From: Euborellia annulipes
Lineage: Eukaryota > Arthropoda > Insecta > Dermaptera > Anisolabididae
Direction of reading: 5' to 3'
DNA length: 64,000 nucleotides
Assembly: GCA_023213315.1 (NCBI GenBank)
Contig: JAKCPI010002627.1
Coordinates: forward strand, 56,618 to 120,617
Under the pieces are notes generated by a model. That model saw only the letters and a program-made list of their open reading frames with translations, ran no database searches and was not told where the DNA came from. Shown piece by piece: positions 12,852-23,779 of this stretch. Position 1 is the stretch's first letter. Each line of letters begins with the position of its first letter. Both the position numbers and the translations under genes were made by a program.

Positions 12852-13511
12852 TAGGGCTGGACGGTAATGGATTTTCATTACCGACCTCGATAATGAAAAA
12901 AAAACCGGTTTTTCTCGAAAGTCGGTAAAAAATTTTTACCGCCCGCGGAACCAAAGTTTGCCGCCGCGGAACATTTTTTTTTTCTGCGGAACCAAAATTT
13001 TTGCCGAAACATTTTTTCCCCCCGCGGGGCCAAAATTTTTTCCCGCCCGGAAAAATATTTTACCTTTTTTTTAGAGAGCTAATTTTTGCCGAAACATTTT
13101 TTTCCCCCGCGGTATGACAATTTTTTGCCGAAATTTTTTTCCTCCGCGGAACCAAAATTTTTCCTTGGCCGGAAAAATATTTTACCTTTTTTTTAGAGAG
13201 CCAATTTTTGCCGAAACATTTTTTTCCCTCACGGAATGCCAATTTTTTGCCGAAACATTTTTTCCCTTCTGCGGAACCTAAATTTTTCCCAGGGCGAAAA
13301 AATATTTTACCTTTTTTTTAGAGAGCCAATTTTTTGCCGAAACATTTTTTTTTTCTCGCGGAACCAAAATTTTTTACCGCCCGAAAAAATAGGTTTTTAC
13401 CGACTTTCGAAAAAAAAACCGGTTTTTATCGAATTAGAGGTTCGTTACCGCGTTTTCGGTAAAAAATTTTTACCGGTTTTTACCGGTAAACCGGTTTACC
13501 GTCCAGCCCTA
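12852..13511. mobile_element. hAT-like non-autonomous element, 8-bp TSD CCGTATAT
   Basis: The ends are TAGGGCTGGACGGTAA and TTACCGTCCAGCCCTA (16/16). They are flanked by CCGTATAT at 12844-12851 and 13512-13519, exact 8/8. The 660-bp interior is built from repeated blocks of about 115 bp ('ttttgccgaaacatttttt', 'accttttttttagagagc'). Open frames on both strands (for example 13236-13538) are by-products of these blocks and are not genes. Confidence 0.9.
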
Positions 13512-13735
13512 CCGTATATACAGTATCTCTCATATTAACATTTATAAAATTGAAATTAAATTAATTTTTATACCAATTTTCAATTTATTATAAATATTCG
13601 TATTTTCAGCGTGTAATTAAAAATAAAAGATTTTAATTTATATTGAAAAAATATTTGTTAATTTAATATCCATTTTATAAATGTTAATATGAGAGATACT
13701 GTATATACGGATAGAGAATTGAAATTTAAAAAAAA

Positions 13736-13808
13736 TGTCCTGAACAAGCATCGAACTAGCGACTCCTTGATTACTAGACTGTTGCGCTTACACTCTCGGC
13801 TACCAGAC
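13736..13808 (-). repeat. tRNA-like (SINE-type) segment, right arm
   Basis: This is the minus-strand partner of 12746-12818. The A-box-like TAGCCGAGAG is at 13793-13802 and the B-box-like AGTTCGATGC at 13748-13757. The B box is degraded at one of the usual positions, so it is probably inactive. Confidence 0.4.
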
Positions 13809-13995
13809 ACTATTGACATATAAACAAAATTATCCAAACTTAAACAACTCGGAAATATTCAAAGTCGATTTTCTTGAGTGTTCTTGAGTAGAGCATCGTA
13901 TTGCTTTAGGAAATTGATGTCCAAATAATAATCTTCAAATTCTATGGGTTTAAAAAAAATCGGTGACTCGTAAGAGACAAAAAAAAATGTTATAA

Positions 13996-14650
13996 GGGAA
14001 TATCGGAATACGTGGGGAAATAAAAGGGTTAAAAAATAATGTTAAAAAATTTAGAAGTTTAATTCTAACACATGTTAAGTGAAATTAGAATATCATTGAA
14101 CTGAATTGTGATTAACGAGAGGAAGAAAGAAAAAATGTAATTCATATTTATAATATTTTCTTCAAAATAAAAATATTATAAAAAGTCACACCAGATTTTT
14201 TTTAATATTCCGCGAATAATATAAAGTTGATAAATTGGCAATAGCCATGAAATTAGTCAATATAAATTGAAAACAATTAGAATAAAATAATTAATTAATT
14301 ATTAGAATAACAATTACAGACAATGGAAAAACATTCAACAATCAATGTATTGTTATTCAATAAATATATATATTTTTATATTACGCTAAAACTCTTTATC
14401 AAAGTTATAACAGCGAATATATATATTTTATATTCATTGAAGATTTGTTTTCTATATTTGGTTCTAATCAAGAGCGAGTTTTTTTTTTTTTTTTTAAGGC
14501 AATAAAAAATGCCTTTTATTTGGACTATAAAAAGATCGTTGATCTAGAGAGAGAGACATTCTCCAAAAAAGGTATTTATATAATAATAATAATTTCGCAG
14601 ATTGACGATTGACGTTGATTAAGTGAATGTTAATATAAATATTTGATTTG
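13996..14650. other. AT-rich spacer, no gene seen
   Basis: A short piece of family F ('gtcacaccagatttttttt') is near 14183-14204 and a T-run is near 14480-14495. Nothing else is recognised. Confidence 0.4.
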
Positions 14651-14663
14651 GTTTGAAATACAT

Positions 14664-14945
14664 ACCGATGGTCATTGGATGGCCGAATAGCAGCAGCAAA
14701 TAAATGCCATTAAGACGACACACGTTTTTTGTTTTTGTTTTGGGTTTGTTTTGTTACATTCACACGTTAACGTTTAATGTTAGAGGTTTCGCGCACTCAG
14801 AGAGACTGAATGACGGAGCGGCGGCCGCGACTCTCTCACCTCGACGGCCCCCCACCACCACCCCCCGCCCGCCCGCCCGCCCGCCGCCGCGACAGCGCTG
14901 CACTCTTGCGGCTGTTTGCAGCAACTAAACAATTGAAAAAGGCAT
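14664..14945 (-). promoter_or_regulatory. GC-rich, CpG-rich island; possible promoter and first exon
   Basis: A sharp rise in G+C occurs at 14790-14915, with GCGGCCGC (about 14819) and a run of CCGCC/CGCC units. It stands out in a genome that is otherwise very AT-rich. On the minus strand, downstream of it, a donor-like G|GTATGT lies at 14666/14665 after an ATG (ATGACCATCG). This is a candidate 5' exon only: no matching downstream exon was identified in the 14 kb to its left. The low-complexity alternative is a simple-repeat expansion. Confidence 0.25.
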
Positions 14946-16029
14946 GTTAAATGGGCGTAAATAGGGGGGGGGGCAGCCAAATTCTCTAGTTACTCCCATG
15001 GTGGCCTTCAAACAATTTTGAAAGCAAAATGAGAACAGCATCAAAAAAAATAATTGATTTTTGAATTTTAAGAGAAAGTAAAAAATTAATATGTCAAAAT
15101 AAATTTGGAAAATAGATTTTTAATCATTTTCAGAACGTTTTGAGACTAAAATTTCATTGTTTTTGCTTGAATATTTTATATACTAAGTTATTCAATCAAT
15201 ATCAAGGCCTAAATGTCTTTATTTAATTAAAAAAAAATAAATTAGGATTATTAGAAAATGAATAAAATTTGAAGATGTGAAAGGCAATAAATAAACCCCC
15301 ATTTTATGTGGGCGTAGTTAAATAAATAAATGTCTATAGCTTTATAATTGATTGAAAAGACCAGTTTTGCATTTTTCCTCAAATCCAACGAAAATTAAGA
15401 AAGATATAAAGATTTTTTGAAAAGCGAATGTGCACTAGAATAAAAGCCTAGACGAGAGTGAAGCGAGGCTCCCTGGCTGCACTCTCGGCGCAGATCGAAT
15501 TAGAAAAAACTAATTGATGCTCTCCCAGCATTGGAAATTATCACTTAATTTCATCGTTTTATGCTTTTAGAAAATTTTATTCGAAACTATAAGAATAAAA
15601 GAATGCATATTTATCTATAAAGAATTCAATCCTTTGAGAAAAAATAAAATTTCAAAATATTTTCTCTTCAATCAAAGAGATGCTTATTTCTCATAAATAT
15701 ATTAAATAATAAAATCCATCCCTTTAGACCTTTAGTTCAGTGCTTGTTAAACTTTTTGAGTCGCGGACCTGTTGGAACCCTCACGGACCCCCTATTTTTT
15801 TTTTTTACATTCTCTTGCCTATGTGTGTTCAATTTTAAGCAAGGTTGAAATTTTATATTTAAGTTAGACACCCCCCTGAGGCGTGGAAATAAGCTTTTAA
15901 TCAAAATCAGCCAAAAAGTACTAGTAGGCTACTTTACTGATGTAGTTTTTCAGTTTTTTTTGATTTTCTCAAAATTCGCTCTGACGATATTTTTTTTTAA
16001 ATTAATAAATCAATTATTATTTAGATCCC

Positions 16030-16820
16030 CTTTTAAAAAGTACATCAGTAATATTTTGTGAAAATTGTTTGAAGTACTCAAATCATTTCATCTAAATAAA
16101 ATTTTACACTTTGATATTTAACTACCCTACAGTAATACAAGATCGAAATATCGCTTGTGTTCAAATGATCCTTTTTACTATCATTTGATTGGTTGAACGG
16201 ATGATTAGATTAAAGAAAAAATTTATTCTTAATTAATTCTCAATTTTAGTCCCATGTGAATATTCTCTAGGAAATTCTAAACTCATTGCAAAAAATCCGA
16301 TGCGAATTGGATGCGCCGTTTTAGAGTTGTAGACATTTGAATTATCAAGATTTTATTCATTCCCAATGTTAATTATTTCCGGGCTCTTAAATTGACCAAA
16401 GGAGGGGGAGGGCGGCGAGTTGCTGGCTCCCCCCCTCCCCTCCGCTCTGATTGTCGCCAGGCGCCCTCCCCCCCTCGTTTCTAAGAAATATTATTTCTCT
16501 TTTTATTATTAATAATTTAATAGCTTTTAATTTTTTTTTTTTGGACATTTGGAAGAATTATAAAAATTGAAAGAGAAAAAAAAGAATTAATCAAGCAGTC
16601 AGAGAATATTGCCAAATAAATAAATAATTGTATATTTAGTTAGATGTAAAATCTTTCAATTCTTCATCATCACATATTTATTTGAACACAAGCGATATTT
16701 AGATCTTGTATTACTGTAGGGTAGATAAATATCAAAGTGTAAAATTTAACTTACAATTAGATGAAATGATTTGAGTACCGGTACTTCAAACAATTTTCAC
16801 AAAATATTACACATGTAGGC
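16030..16820. repeat. Inner inverted repeat within the large palindrome
   Basis: Arms of about 150 bp: 'ctaccctacagtaatacaag' near 16121 pairs with 'cttgtattactgtagggtag' near 16704, and 'ttttgtgaaaattgtttgaag' near 16055 with its complement near 16784. The loop has an unusually GC-rich stretch (about 16390-16480: GGAGGGGGAGGGCGGCGAG and CCCTCCCC runs). No coding exon is evident there. Confidence 0.7.
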
Positions 16821-16828
16821 CTACTTTT

Positions 16829-17512
16829 TACTTTCTCTTACCTATGTATATATGTAATATATATATAGAGAGAAAGTATTGGATTCATGTCAAAAATTCG
16901 ATGTAGAGATTTTGATGGATCTTCACGTTTTGAGGTCCCCTGAATCCAAAAAAGTGGTTTTCGCGACATGGTCTGTCTGTGGGTGGGTGGGTGGGTGGGT
17001 GGGTGTGTGTGTGGGTGTGTGTTCAATTTTAAGGATGAAGGGATTGAGCTATGAGGTTGAAATCTTATATTTAAGCTAAACATCCCCCGGGACCGGAAAA
17101 ATAAGCTTTTAATCAAAATCGGCCAAAGAGTGCTAGTACTTTACTGATGTACTTTTTCAGTTTTTTTCGATTTTCTCAAAATTTGCTCCAACGATTTTTT
17201 TTTAAATTCAAAAATCAATTATTTTTTAGATGCTCTTTCAAATGTATATTCTCATTTTGCAATTGAAATCTTCTGAAGACCACTTTACTCTTGTATTTCA
17301 TAGGGAAGATAGGAGAAATGGTTGCCATGGTAACAAAATATAAATATTTTCCCACACTTGTAAATTTTACATCTGATTTCATATGTTCCGTACTGTCGGG
17401 AACTAAATATATGTCGACACAAAAAATCTGGTGTGACAAGCACAGAACACAACTTTCGATTACCGAAGGTAAGAGAAAGTTGTGTGCTGTGCGCCAGTCA
17501 CACCAGATTTTT
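16829..17512 (+). repeat. Family F composite repeat, near full length
   Basis: Starts 'tactttctcttacctatgt' and ends in the hairpin 'aatctggtgtgac..gtcacaccagattt'. Internal order: 'gtcaaaaattcgatgt'; a (GGGT)n/(GT)n microsatellite at 16978-17022; 'attgagctatgagg'; 'cggccaaagagt'; 'gtactttactgatgtac'; 'gttgccatggtaacaaaatat'; then the hairpin. No protein frame of note. Similar copies occur at 48290-48970 (same strand) and, reversed, at 5650-6745, 45778-46268 and 58720-59035. No target duplication was found, so the superfamily is not assigned. Confidence 0.7.
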
Positions 17513-18977
17513 AAAAGAGCATCTAAAAAAAAAACATTGTGTGGTTTTATGAAACCACGATCCAAGTGAAACTTTTTTCGGATCGTAAGCTTTTACCTGA
17601 AAATTTTCAGAAAATTATTCAATTAAGGGTATTAAAATCGCGCGTTTTTAATCTTAATTTAATAATTGGAAAATGGGAATGATAATAGGAAATCAATTGG
17701 CGTTAAAAACTGTGAAAAATATTTATTTAGAATTTGAATCATTTTAAATTATTTTAAAAATTATATTTTATCAATTTAAAAATTGAAAAATTAAATCTCA
17801 CAATTATTTTTTTATAATTCGTCATATATATTAAATTTTAACTTTCCTATTTTTGTCGTCATTGCTTGTGACGTCATAACTTGTAGCGTATGACGGCCTC
17901 TGACGTCACGGCTTGTAACGCGACATGCTGATAGAGAAACGAAGATATTTGTGTCGATCTATATAAAGTTTCACTTTAATAATTGATTTATTAATTTAAA
18001 AAAAAATATCGTCAGAGCGAATTTTGAGAAAATCAAAAAAAACTGAAAAACTACATCAGTAAAGTAGCCTACTAGTACTTTTTGGCTGATTTTGATTAAA
18101 AGCTTATTTCCACGCCTCAGGGGGGTGTCTAACTTAAATATAAAATTTCAACCTTGCTTAAAATTGAACACACATAGGCAAGAGAATGTAAAAAAAAAAA
18201 ATAATAGGGGGTCCGTGAGGGTCCCAACTGGGCCGCGTTTCAAAAAGTTTAACAAGCACTGAACTAAAGGTCTTAAGGGATGTATTTTATTATTTAATAT
18301 ATTTATGAGAAATAAGCATCTCTTTGATTGAAGAGAAAATATTTTGAAATTTTATAAGGATTGAATTCTTTATAGATAAATATGCATTCTTTTATTCTTA
18401 TAGTTTCGAATACAATTTTATAAAAGCATAAAACGATGAAATTAAATGATTATTTCAAATGCTGGGAGAGCATCGATTTGTTTTTTCAAATTCGATCTGC
18501 GCCCAGAGTGCAGCCAGGGAGCCTCGCTTCACTCTCGTCTAGGCTTTTCTTCTCGCGCACAATCGCTTTTCAAAAAGTTGCTATATCTCTCTTATTTGCG
18601 TTGGATTTGTGGAAAAATACAAAACTGGTCTTTTCAATCAATTATAAACCTATAGACATTGTTTTTATTTAACTACGCCCACATAAAATGGGGGTTTATT
18701 TATTGCCTTTGACATCTTTCATTTCTAATTATCCTAATTTATCGTTTTTTAATTAAATAAACACATTTAGGCCTGGATATTGATTGAATAACTTAGTATA
18801 TAAAATATTCAAGCAAAAACAATCAAATTTTAGTCTCAAAACGTTCTGAAAATGATTAAAAATCGATTTTCCAAATTTATTTTGACATATTAATTTTTAC
18901 TTTCTCTTAAAATTCAAAAATCAATTATTTTTTTGATGCTGTTCTCATTTTGCTTTCAAAATTGTTTGAAGACCACC

Positions 18978-19143
18978 ATGGGCGTAACTAGAGAATTTGG
19001 CTGGGGGGGGGGGGGGGCATGGGACCAGCTATCCCCATATTTTCTCAATTTTTCTTGGGGCAGGGAGCTTTCTGGGGGGGGGGGGCACGAGCCTTCTGAG
19101 GTGGGGGGCAGGCCTCCCCCGGCACCTCCCTAGTTAAGCCCAT
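18978..19143. mobile_element. Family C hAT-like MITE at the palindrome edge
   Basis: Starts CATGGGCGTAACTAG and ends CTAGTTAAGCCCATG. The interior has G-runs and the phrase 'ttctcaatttttcttggggca'. A direct 8-bp duplication is not seen, which is expected if it lies at a rearranged palindrome end. Shortened relatives are at about 14951-15001, 22307-22359, 39398-39528 and 44088-44285. Confidence 0.65.
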
Positions 19144-19149
19144 GCACAA

Positions 19150-19345
19150 AGTTAATAAATCAAAAAGAGAATCTTAAAATTCCACTTGATTCGAGGTATA
19201 ACTTGATATGCATGTAAGATAGTATTGATTAGTGCTACACTCTAGCGGAGATTATTGAAAACAAATGAAATAAGGCTGAACTCGTCAATGTAGGCCGTTA
19301 ATGGGGGCCAGGCATCCCTCTAGTTACGCCCTTGCAAGTAACTTG
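19150..19345 (-). repeat. Fragment of the 79-bp satellite's source element
   Basis: 'attagtgctacactctagcggagatt' near 19231 is the complement of the unit of the tandem array at 26355-27575. Its flank 'aattccacttgattcgaggtata' is shared with 21830-21880 and 27580-27620. A family-C remnant ('ctctagttacgccctt') closes the block near 19320. Confidence 0.55.
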
Positions 19346-19750
19346 CATTTCTTTGCAAAATTGATTAACTGTGACTGTTTCAAGAGATTAATAACATTCA
19401 CCGATTTCATATCATTTGTCTAGATTTTTAAATTAACAGATATGCAAACCTTTCATTTTTCGAAAATGAACTTACACCGCCCTCAAAATAAACGGTCCTT
19501 ATATTAGGTATGTTAAAATCATTTATAATTGAAAGATAAGATGTCAAATTTGTTTAGCAAATCTGAAGCTTTATATACGTCCAAATGGCCGATATAATAT
19601 TAATTTTAGCAATTTATTCTTATATAGATATGAGCGAGTTTCTAATTTGAAAATACCATAAGCCTAACTTGTGGGTTGCTTTTTTATTTGATAAAAATCA
19701 AGAGGCGATTGACATTCCTTTTCATTCAAGTTCAACTTTTTATTAGATAA
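19346..19750. other. Spacer, no gene seen
   Basis: Unremarkable AT-rich DNA up to the Helitron-like terminus. Nothing coding is visible. Confidence 0.4.
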
Positions 19751-20242
19751 CTAGACGCAAAGCCCCGCCTTCGGCGGGGCTTTCCGCCTAGGCGGGGCTG
19801 CGCCCCCTGGACCCCCCTGCTCGCCTTCGGCTTATATACATACCGGTACATACAAATATTTTCCCTTTTCATTTTTATATATAGAGTTTATTTTAACGGT
19901 TAATTATTCATGAACTTAAGATTTTTGTGAATCATATCCTTTCCGGGACTCTCCCGGTACACAGACACGCCGATATTTTAGAATTCAAAATGTAAATAAA
20001 TAAAAAAAAATCGTAAAGATGGGTAAATATTTATATTTTGTTACCATGGCAACCCTTTCTCCTAATTTTTATTTTTTTCTTATTTTAACGGTTAATTACT
20101 CATTAACTTATTGTTATTTGTGAAACAAAACCTGTCCGGGACTCTCACAAACATACACAGAAAATTTCATCATAATTGGTTCAGTCGTTTAGGAGGAGTT
20201 CAGTCACATACACACGTACAGAAGAATATATATATATAAAGA
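19751..20242 (-). mobile_element. Non-autonomous Helitron-like element
   Basis: Read on the minus strand the element begins TCTTTATATATATA (TC terminus at 20242-20241) and ends with a perfect 11-bp-stem hairpin, AAAGCCCCGCC / GGCGGGGCTTT with loop GAA (19759-19783), followed by GCGT and CTAG (19754-19751). The flanking bases are A (before TC) and T (after CTAG), which is the A^T insertion pattern. TC..CTRR ends with a GC-rich hairpin just inside the 3' end are diagnostic of Helitrons. At 492 bp it has no Rep/helicase frame, so it would depend on an autonomous relative. Confidence 0.8.
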
Positions 20243-21614
20243 TAAAAAAATAAAATTTTTTTTTTTTTTTCTCTTGATTTTATTTATTGCTTTGATGACG
20301 TATTCCTATTTTGAGGGTTTTACAGTTTACATGTCTCTCATTCTTTTTCTTGGTGGACATCCATTCCAAGATTTAATTCAGCTTGGCATTGCCTAACAAG
20401 AATAATCTCTAAAACAGAAAAGTCAAAATATTAATTTTATTTAAGGATGTTTGGGAGGTATATTAAGAATGCTACGAGACAATTGAAAATTTGACAGTAT
20501 ATTCCTCATTTAATGCTAAAACCCCTGCGAAAATTTCAAACCGTTTCACTAAACCGTTAAAAAGTTATTGTAATTTAAAAAAAAAAAATGTTATTTAACA
20601 TGTAGTCTAATGGAGATTCGTTCACTAAGCAGATTAAATTTAATTTTAGTAGTAAAAAAATGCTACCAGGTATTCCGAAACTTCATTAATATATAAAGTA
20701 GACTTTGAAGAACTTATTTTGCATCGATTTATTTTAATTCACTAAATCGTTTATGAGAAAAAAAAATTATAAATAGATGAAAAACTTTGATAAATTCATT
20801 AGTGTATAAGAAAGTGCGGGCGGCAACACTGTAGTCAGCTGAGCGCTTTTGTTGCAAATAAGGATAGAATATTTCAAATAATTATTTTTATAAAATTTAT
20901 TTCATAATTCATTTGAGAGAAAGATTAACTCAAGCTGCCAACGTATGAATAATACAGTGTTGTCACGTTTTCAGTCTATTTTAACAACAACGGATTATTA
21001 ATATTTTTTACCCATAATTTTCTTAAATAAATGCTTTTCTATAATTTTAATTTTTATTTGAGTGAAATAAAAAATTTTTATAATCATAATTTATAAAGAT
21101 TAATATTTTTGTGTTGAGAAGTTTAAATCGTGGTACAATCACTGCCAAAAGTTAGTTAAAATTTTTTCATGTTATTCTATTTTTATTATTTTAATGAACT
21201 TTTTTTTGAAAATTTTCGATTTCCTAATAAGCGTTATACATTTCTTTTACTAAACAAATGAATGTCGTGTAGTGAATGGATGACATCCATTTGGAGCGAT
21301 CGTGAATGGCCCGGCGTAAAAGACAATGTTTTCAGGTCGCTTAGTAGATTGCCAGCCAGCCAGACACAGCCGTCTGGACGCCTGTCTATTTTTGGCGATG
21401 ACGTCACTCCCTATTGTCGTCTTTTATGATCTCGTTGGCCTTGGCCCAATCTCCTTTCTCTTTCACTCTCATTATCCAAATTTATTTATATGTAAAAATG
21501 AAAATATTTATATTCTGTTACCATGGCAGCAATTTGTCCTATCTTTCCTATCAAGTACAAGAGTAAAGTGGTCTTTAGAAGATTTAAATGACAAAAATAT
21601 GAATATATTTATAT
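20243..21614. other. No gene recognised; one GC-richer patch
   Basis: Mostly AT-rich. A patch at about 21280-21450 is richer in G+C and contains TGACGTCA (about 21399-21406). It overlaps a 96-codon plus-strand frame that I do not recognise and do not call. A family F fragment ('accatggcagcaatttgtccta') is near 21520-21600. Confidence 0.35.
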
Positions 21615-21940
21615 AAAAGGTCAGAAAAAAAATCAATCAATTGCCAAATATATTATTTTATAAATAACGTTATTTATTTTTTTATTTGTATATCAAATTC
21701 ATATAATAATAAAAAGTTATGTTTTCCATGTTAATTTATTTTTATGTTTAAAAATAAAAACCTTTTTTTTTTCTAATTCCCTTTTTTCATAAGAAATTCC
21801 TCAAAACATTCTCTTATTATGTAATCTTTAAGTGGGAATCTTAAAATTCCTCTTGATTCGATGTATAGCTTGATGCATGTAAGATGGTATTGATTAGTGC
21901 TACACTCTAGCGGAGATGAATGAAAACAGGAAATAAATTA
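21615..21940 (+). repeat. Arm of a 6.2-kb inverted pair (partner 27535-27860)
   Basis: 'aggtcagaaaaaaaatcaat' (about 21619), 'aaataacgttatttat' (21662), 'cataagaaattcctcaaaac' (21789) and 'gctacactctagcggag' (21900) recur as their complements at 27535-27860. The arms are about 325 bp and the enclosed DNA includes the TTAA element, the nested hAT elements and the 79-bp array. Confidence 0.7.
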
Positions 21941-22079
21941 GGTTGCTGGGTTTGACTTGTTTCTATCAACTTTTCGAGTAAATACGTCACAAATTATGAA
22001 CAAGAAATTCATTTCTATGTTTTTTAATGACACCTGTATGATTTTTCTTTCCAAAAATAACGAAAAATGTCTTTTTCTT

Positions 22080-22365
22080 TAAATAAACACATTTAGGCCT
22101 GGATATTGATTGAATAACATAATATATAAAATATTCAAGCAAAAAAAATCAAATTTTAGTCTCAAAACGTTCTAAAAATTATTAAAAATCGATTTTCCAA
22201 ATTTATTTTGACATATTAATTTTTACTCTCTCTTAAAATTCAAAAATCAATTATTTTTTTGATGCTGTTGTTCTCATTTTGCTTTCAAAATTGTTTGAAG
22301 ACCACCATGGGCGTACCTAGAGAATTTGGCTGGGGGCACCCCCTAGTTACGCCCATGGTGAGGGG
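22080..22365 (+). repeat. Second copy of the palindrome-arm repeat plus a 53-bp family C remnant
   Basis: 22080-22306 matches 18755-18975 of the large palindrome (from 'taaacacatttaggcctgga' to 'gtttgaagaccac'). It is followed, as there, by a family C element, here reduced to CATGGGCG..CGCCCATG (22307-22359). The shared junction means this pairing was inherited as one unit. Confidence 0.6.
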
Positions 22366-22775
22366 GGAGAACCCCCGGGTCGCAATACTTTCTCTCTATA
22401 TATATAGAGGTAAGAGAAAGTAAAAATGTAAGAAGTTATTTTATTATATTAAAAGAATTTTTTTTTTAATTTGATCCAATATTTTCAGTTCGGGGAATCT
22501 ATTTATATTATTTTTTAATTTTATTGCTTTTTTAATGGCTTCTTAGAAGGCGTGACGTCAGAGTGGCTTGTCTGACAAACCGGTTCTGTGCTCCAAGCAG
22601 AGGATTTTCCCTCTCACTCGCACTCGCAGTCTTCCCTCTCTTTCTACTAGATGAATAAATTAATCAAAGGGAAAGACAATTCTCGTTCTTTAGGGAATAT
22701 TATTTCTTCTATTTTTTTATTTACTGTTCGTTCGATGTTGCTATAAATGATTCGTTGTTTTGAATGACCTGTTAA
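22366..22775. other. Spacer with a family F end and a GC-richer patch
   Basis: 'ctttctctctatatatatagaggtaagagaaagt' near 22390 resembles both ends of family F brought together. 22545-22640 is GC-richer with CGTGACGTCAGAG. No gene is supported. Confidence 0.35.
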
Positions 22776-23556
22776 GGTTGTTCGGATAGTACATCGTAAG
22801 TCATAATAGAATCTAAATTTTTTTTTAAATAAAATTAAAAATTTGAATGCCAAAATTCCTTATTATAATTTAGTCGTGACCTATCATAGTTTATAATTGG
22901 ATTAAGTTAATAATTTAATTACCAAAAATAATAAATGAATGACTTTTGATTTGAGCAGTTTTTCACGTAATATAGAACTGGCAACATTGCATTCATCAAC
23001 TATCTATTTTAAATCTTAAACGCCTTCAATTTTATTTTATTTAATATATTACAATGTTTAATGCAAATCAGTTTAAACACAATGGACGATTTGCGAGAAA
23101 AAGTATCTTAAAATTGAAAAAAAATATGTAACTAACATCAAGTATTTTATGCGACGTTGCCAGGCTGGTCTGACTCTCGATGCTTCCTTATTTTTAAATA
23201 TTGGCGACTGTCATTTTGGAGAATTTTTTGACTTTCTTGTTAAAATATCTTTAAAAGCGGTCGGCAGAAACTTTTGATTTTATTTTTAACATATTCCTCG
23301 GAAGTGAATTAATAAAATGTAAGTTTTTTTGTTTTTGTATCATTTGCACAGATGCCTATATAATTCGATATGTGTGAATTTCGTCGTTATTCCCCATAGG
23401 CTACATGTTAAATTTCAATTTTTTAAAAATTAATTACACGATAACCCTGTGTCAGATCTGCTTCAAAATTTTATTTTATACGTATTTGATAGTGATTAAT
23501 AACATATTAAAAAATTAGCTTTTAATCAAGGAAAGTGCTTTAATGTCCGAACAACC
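22776..23556. mobile_element. TTAA-flanked MITE, copy 1
   Basis: The ends GGTTGTTCGGA and TCCGAACAACC are flanked by TTAA at 22772-22775 and 23557-23560. A near-identical copy is at 33176-33952. TTAA flanks suggest a piggyBac-type element. Because the TIR could also be read as AGGTTGTTCGG with TA flanks, a Tc1/mariner-type origin is not excluded. It is 781 bp with no transposase frame recognised. Confidence 0.75.
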
Positions 23557-23779
23557 TTAAATAAAAGAGAGTTGATATTAAAATCAAGAGATTATTAAAT
23601 GTAATCAGATTCTCTTCTACTATCTATTTTTCTTAAAATAATTAATCTTTAAATATAATAAACCTTGCATTTTAAATATTGACTGCTTCAAATAAACTAT
23701 GGTTATTTTTCAAAATTTTAATCTCATAATTGGACATTTTATACACAATAGAGAATCCTAAATAAATTTATTGTTTTTA

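Larger units (their letters stand above)
12545..13995. repeat. 1.45-kb palindrome carrying tRNA-like segments
   Basis: The left arm (about 12545-12851, continuing at 13512-13560) is the reverse complement of the right arm (about 13660-13995). Matching pairs include 'tttgaagattagtatttggaca' with 'tgtccaaataataatcttcaaa' and 'gtctcgtagccgagag' with 'ctctcggctaccagac'. The arm is interrupted on the left side only by the hAT-like element at 12852-13511, so the inverted repeat is older than that insertion. No protein frame is supported. Confidence 0.75.
14950..19145. repeat. 4.2-kb nested palindrome with arms over 1 kb
   Basis: Left arm about 14950-16020, right arm about 17960-19145, loop about 1.9 kb. 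Matched landmarks from outside inward are: family-C ends ('atgggcgtaa..tag') at 14953 and 18978; 'caaacaattttgaaagcaaaatgag' near 15010 and its complement near 18945; 'gagtgaagcgaggctccctgg' near 15458 and its complement near 18520; hAT-like TIR CAGTGCTTGTTAAAC at 15738 and its complement ending near 18261; 'tactagtaggctactttact' near 15920 and its complement near 18065. The loop contains a second inverted repeat (about 16030-16180 against 16670-16820) and a full family F copy. Confidence 0.85.

Noticed and set aside
13236..13538. 100-codon open frame on the plus strand
   Set aside because: It is produced by the repeated internal blocks of the hAT-like element 12852-13511; the repeat blocks read open on both strands.
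18978..19143. Direct 8-bp duplication around this family C copy
   Set aside because: The flanks AAGACCAC and CACAAAGT do not match; family assignment rests on the 39398-39528 copy instead.
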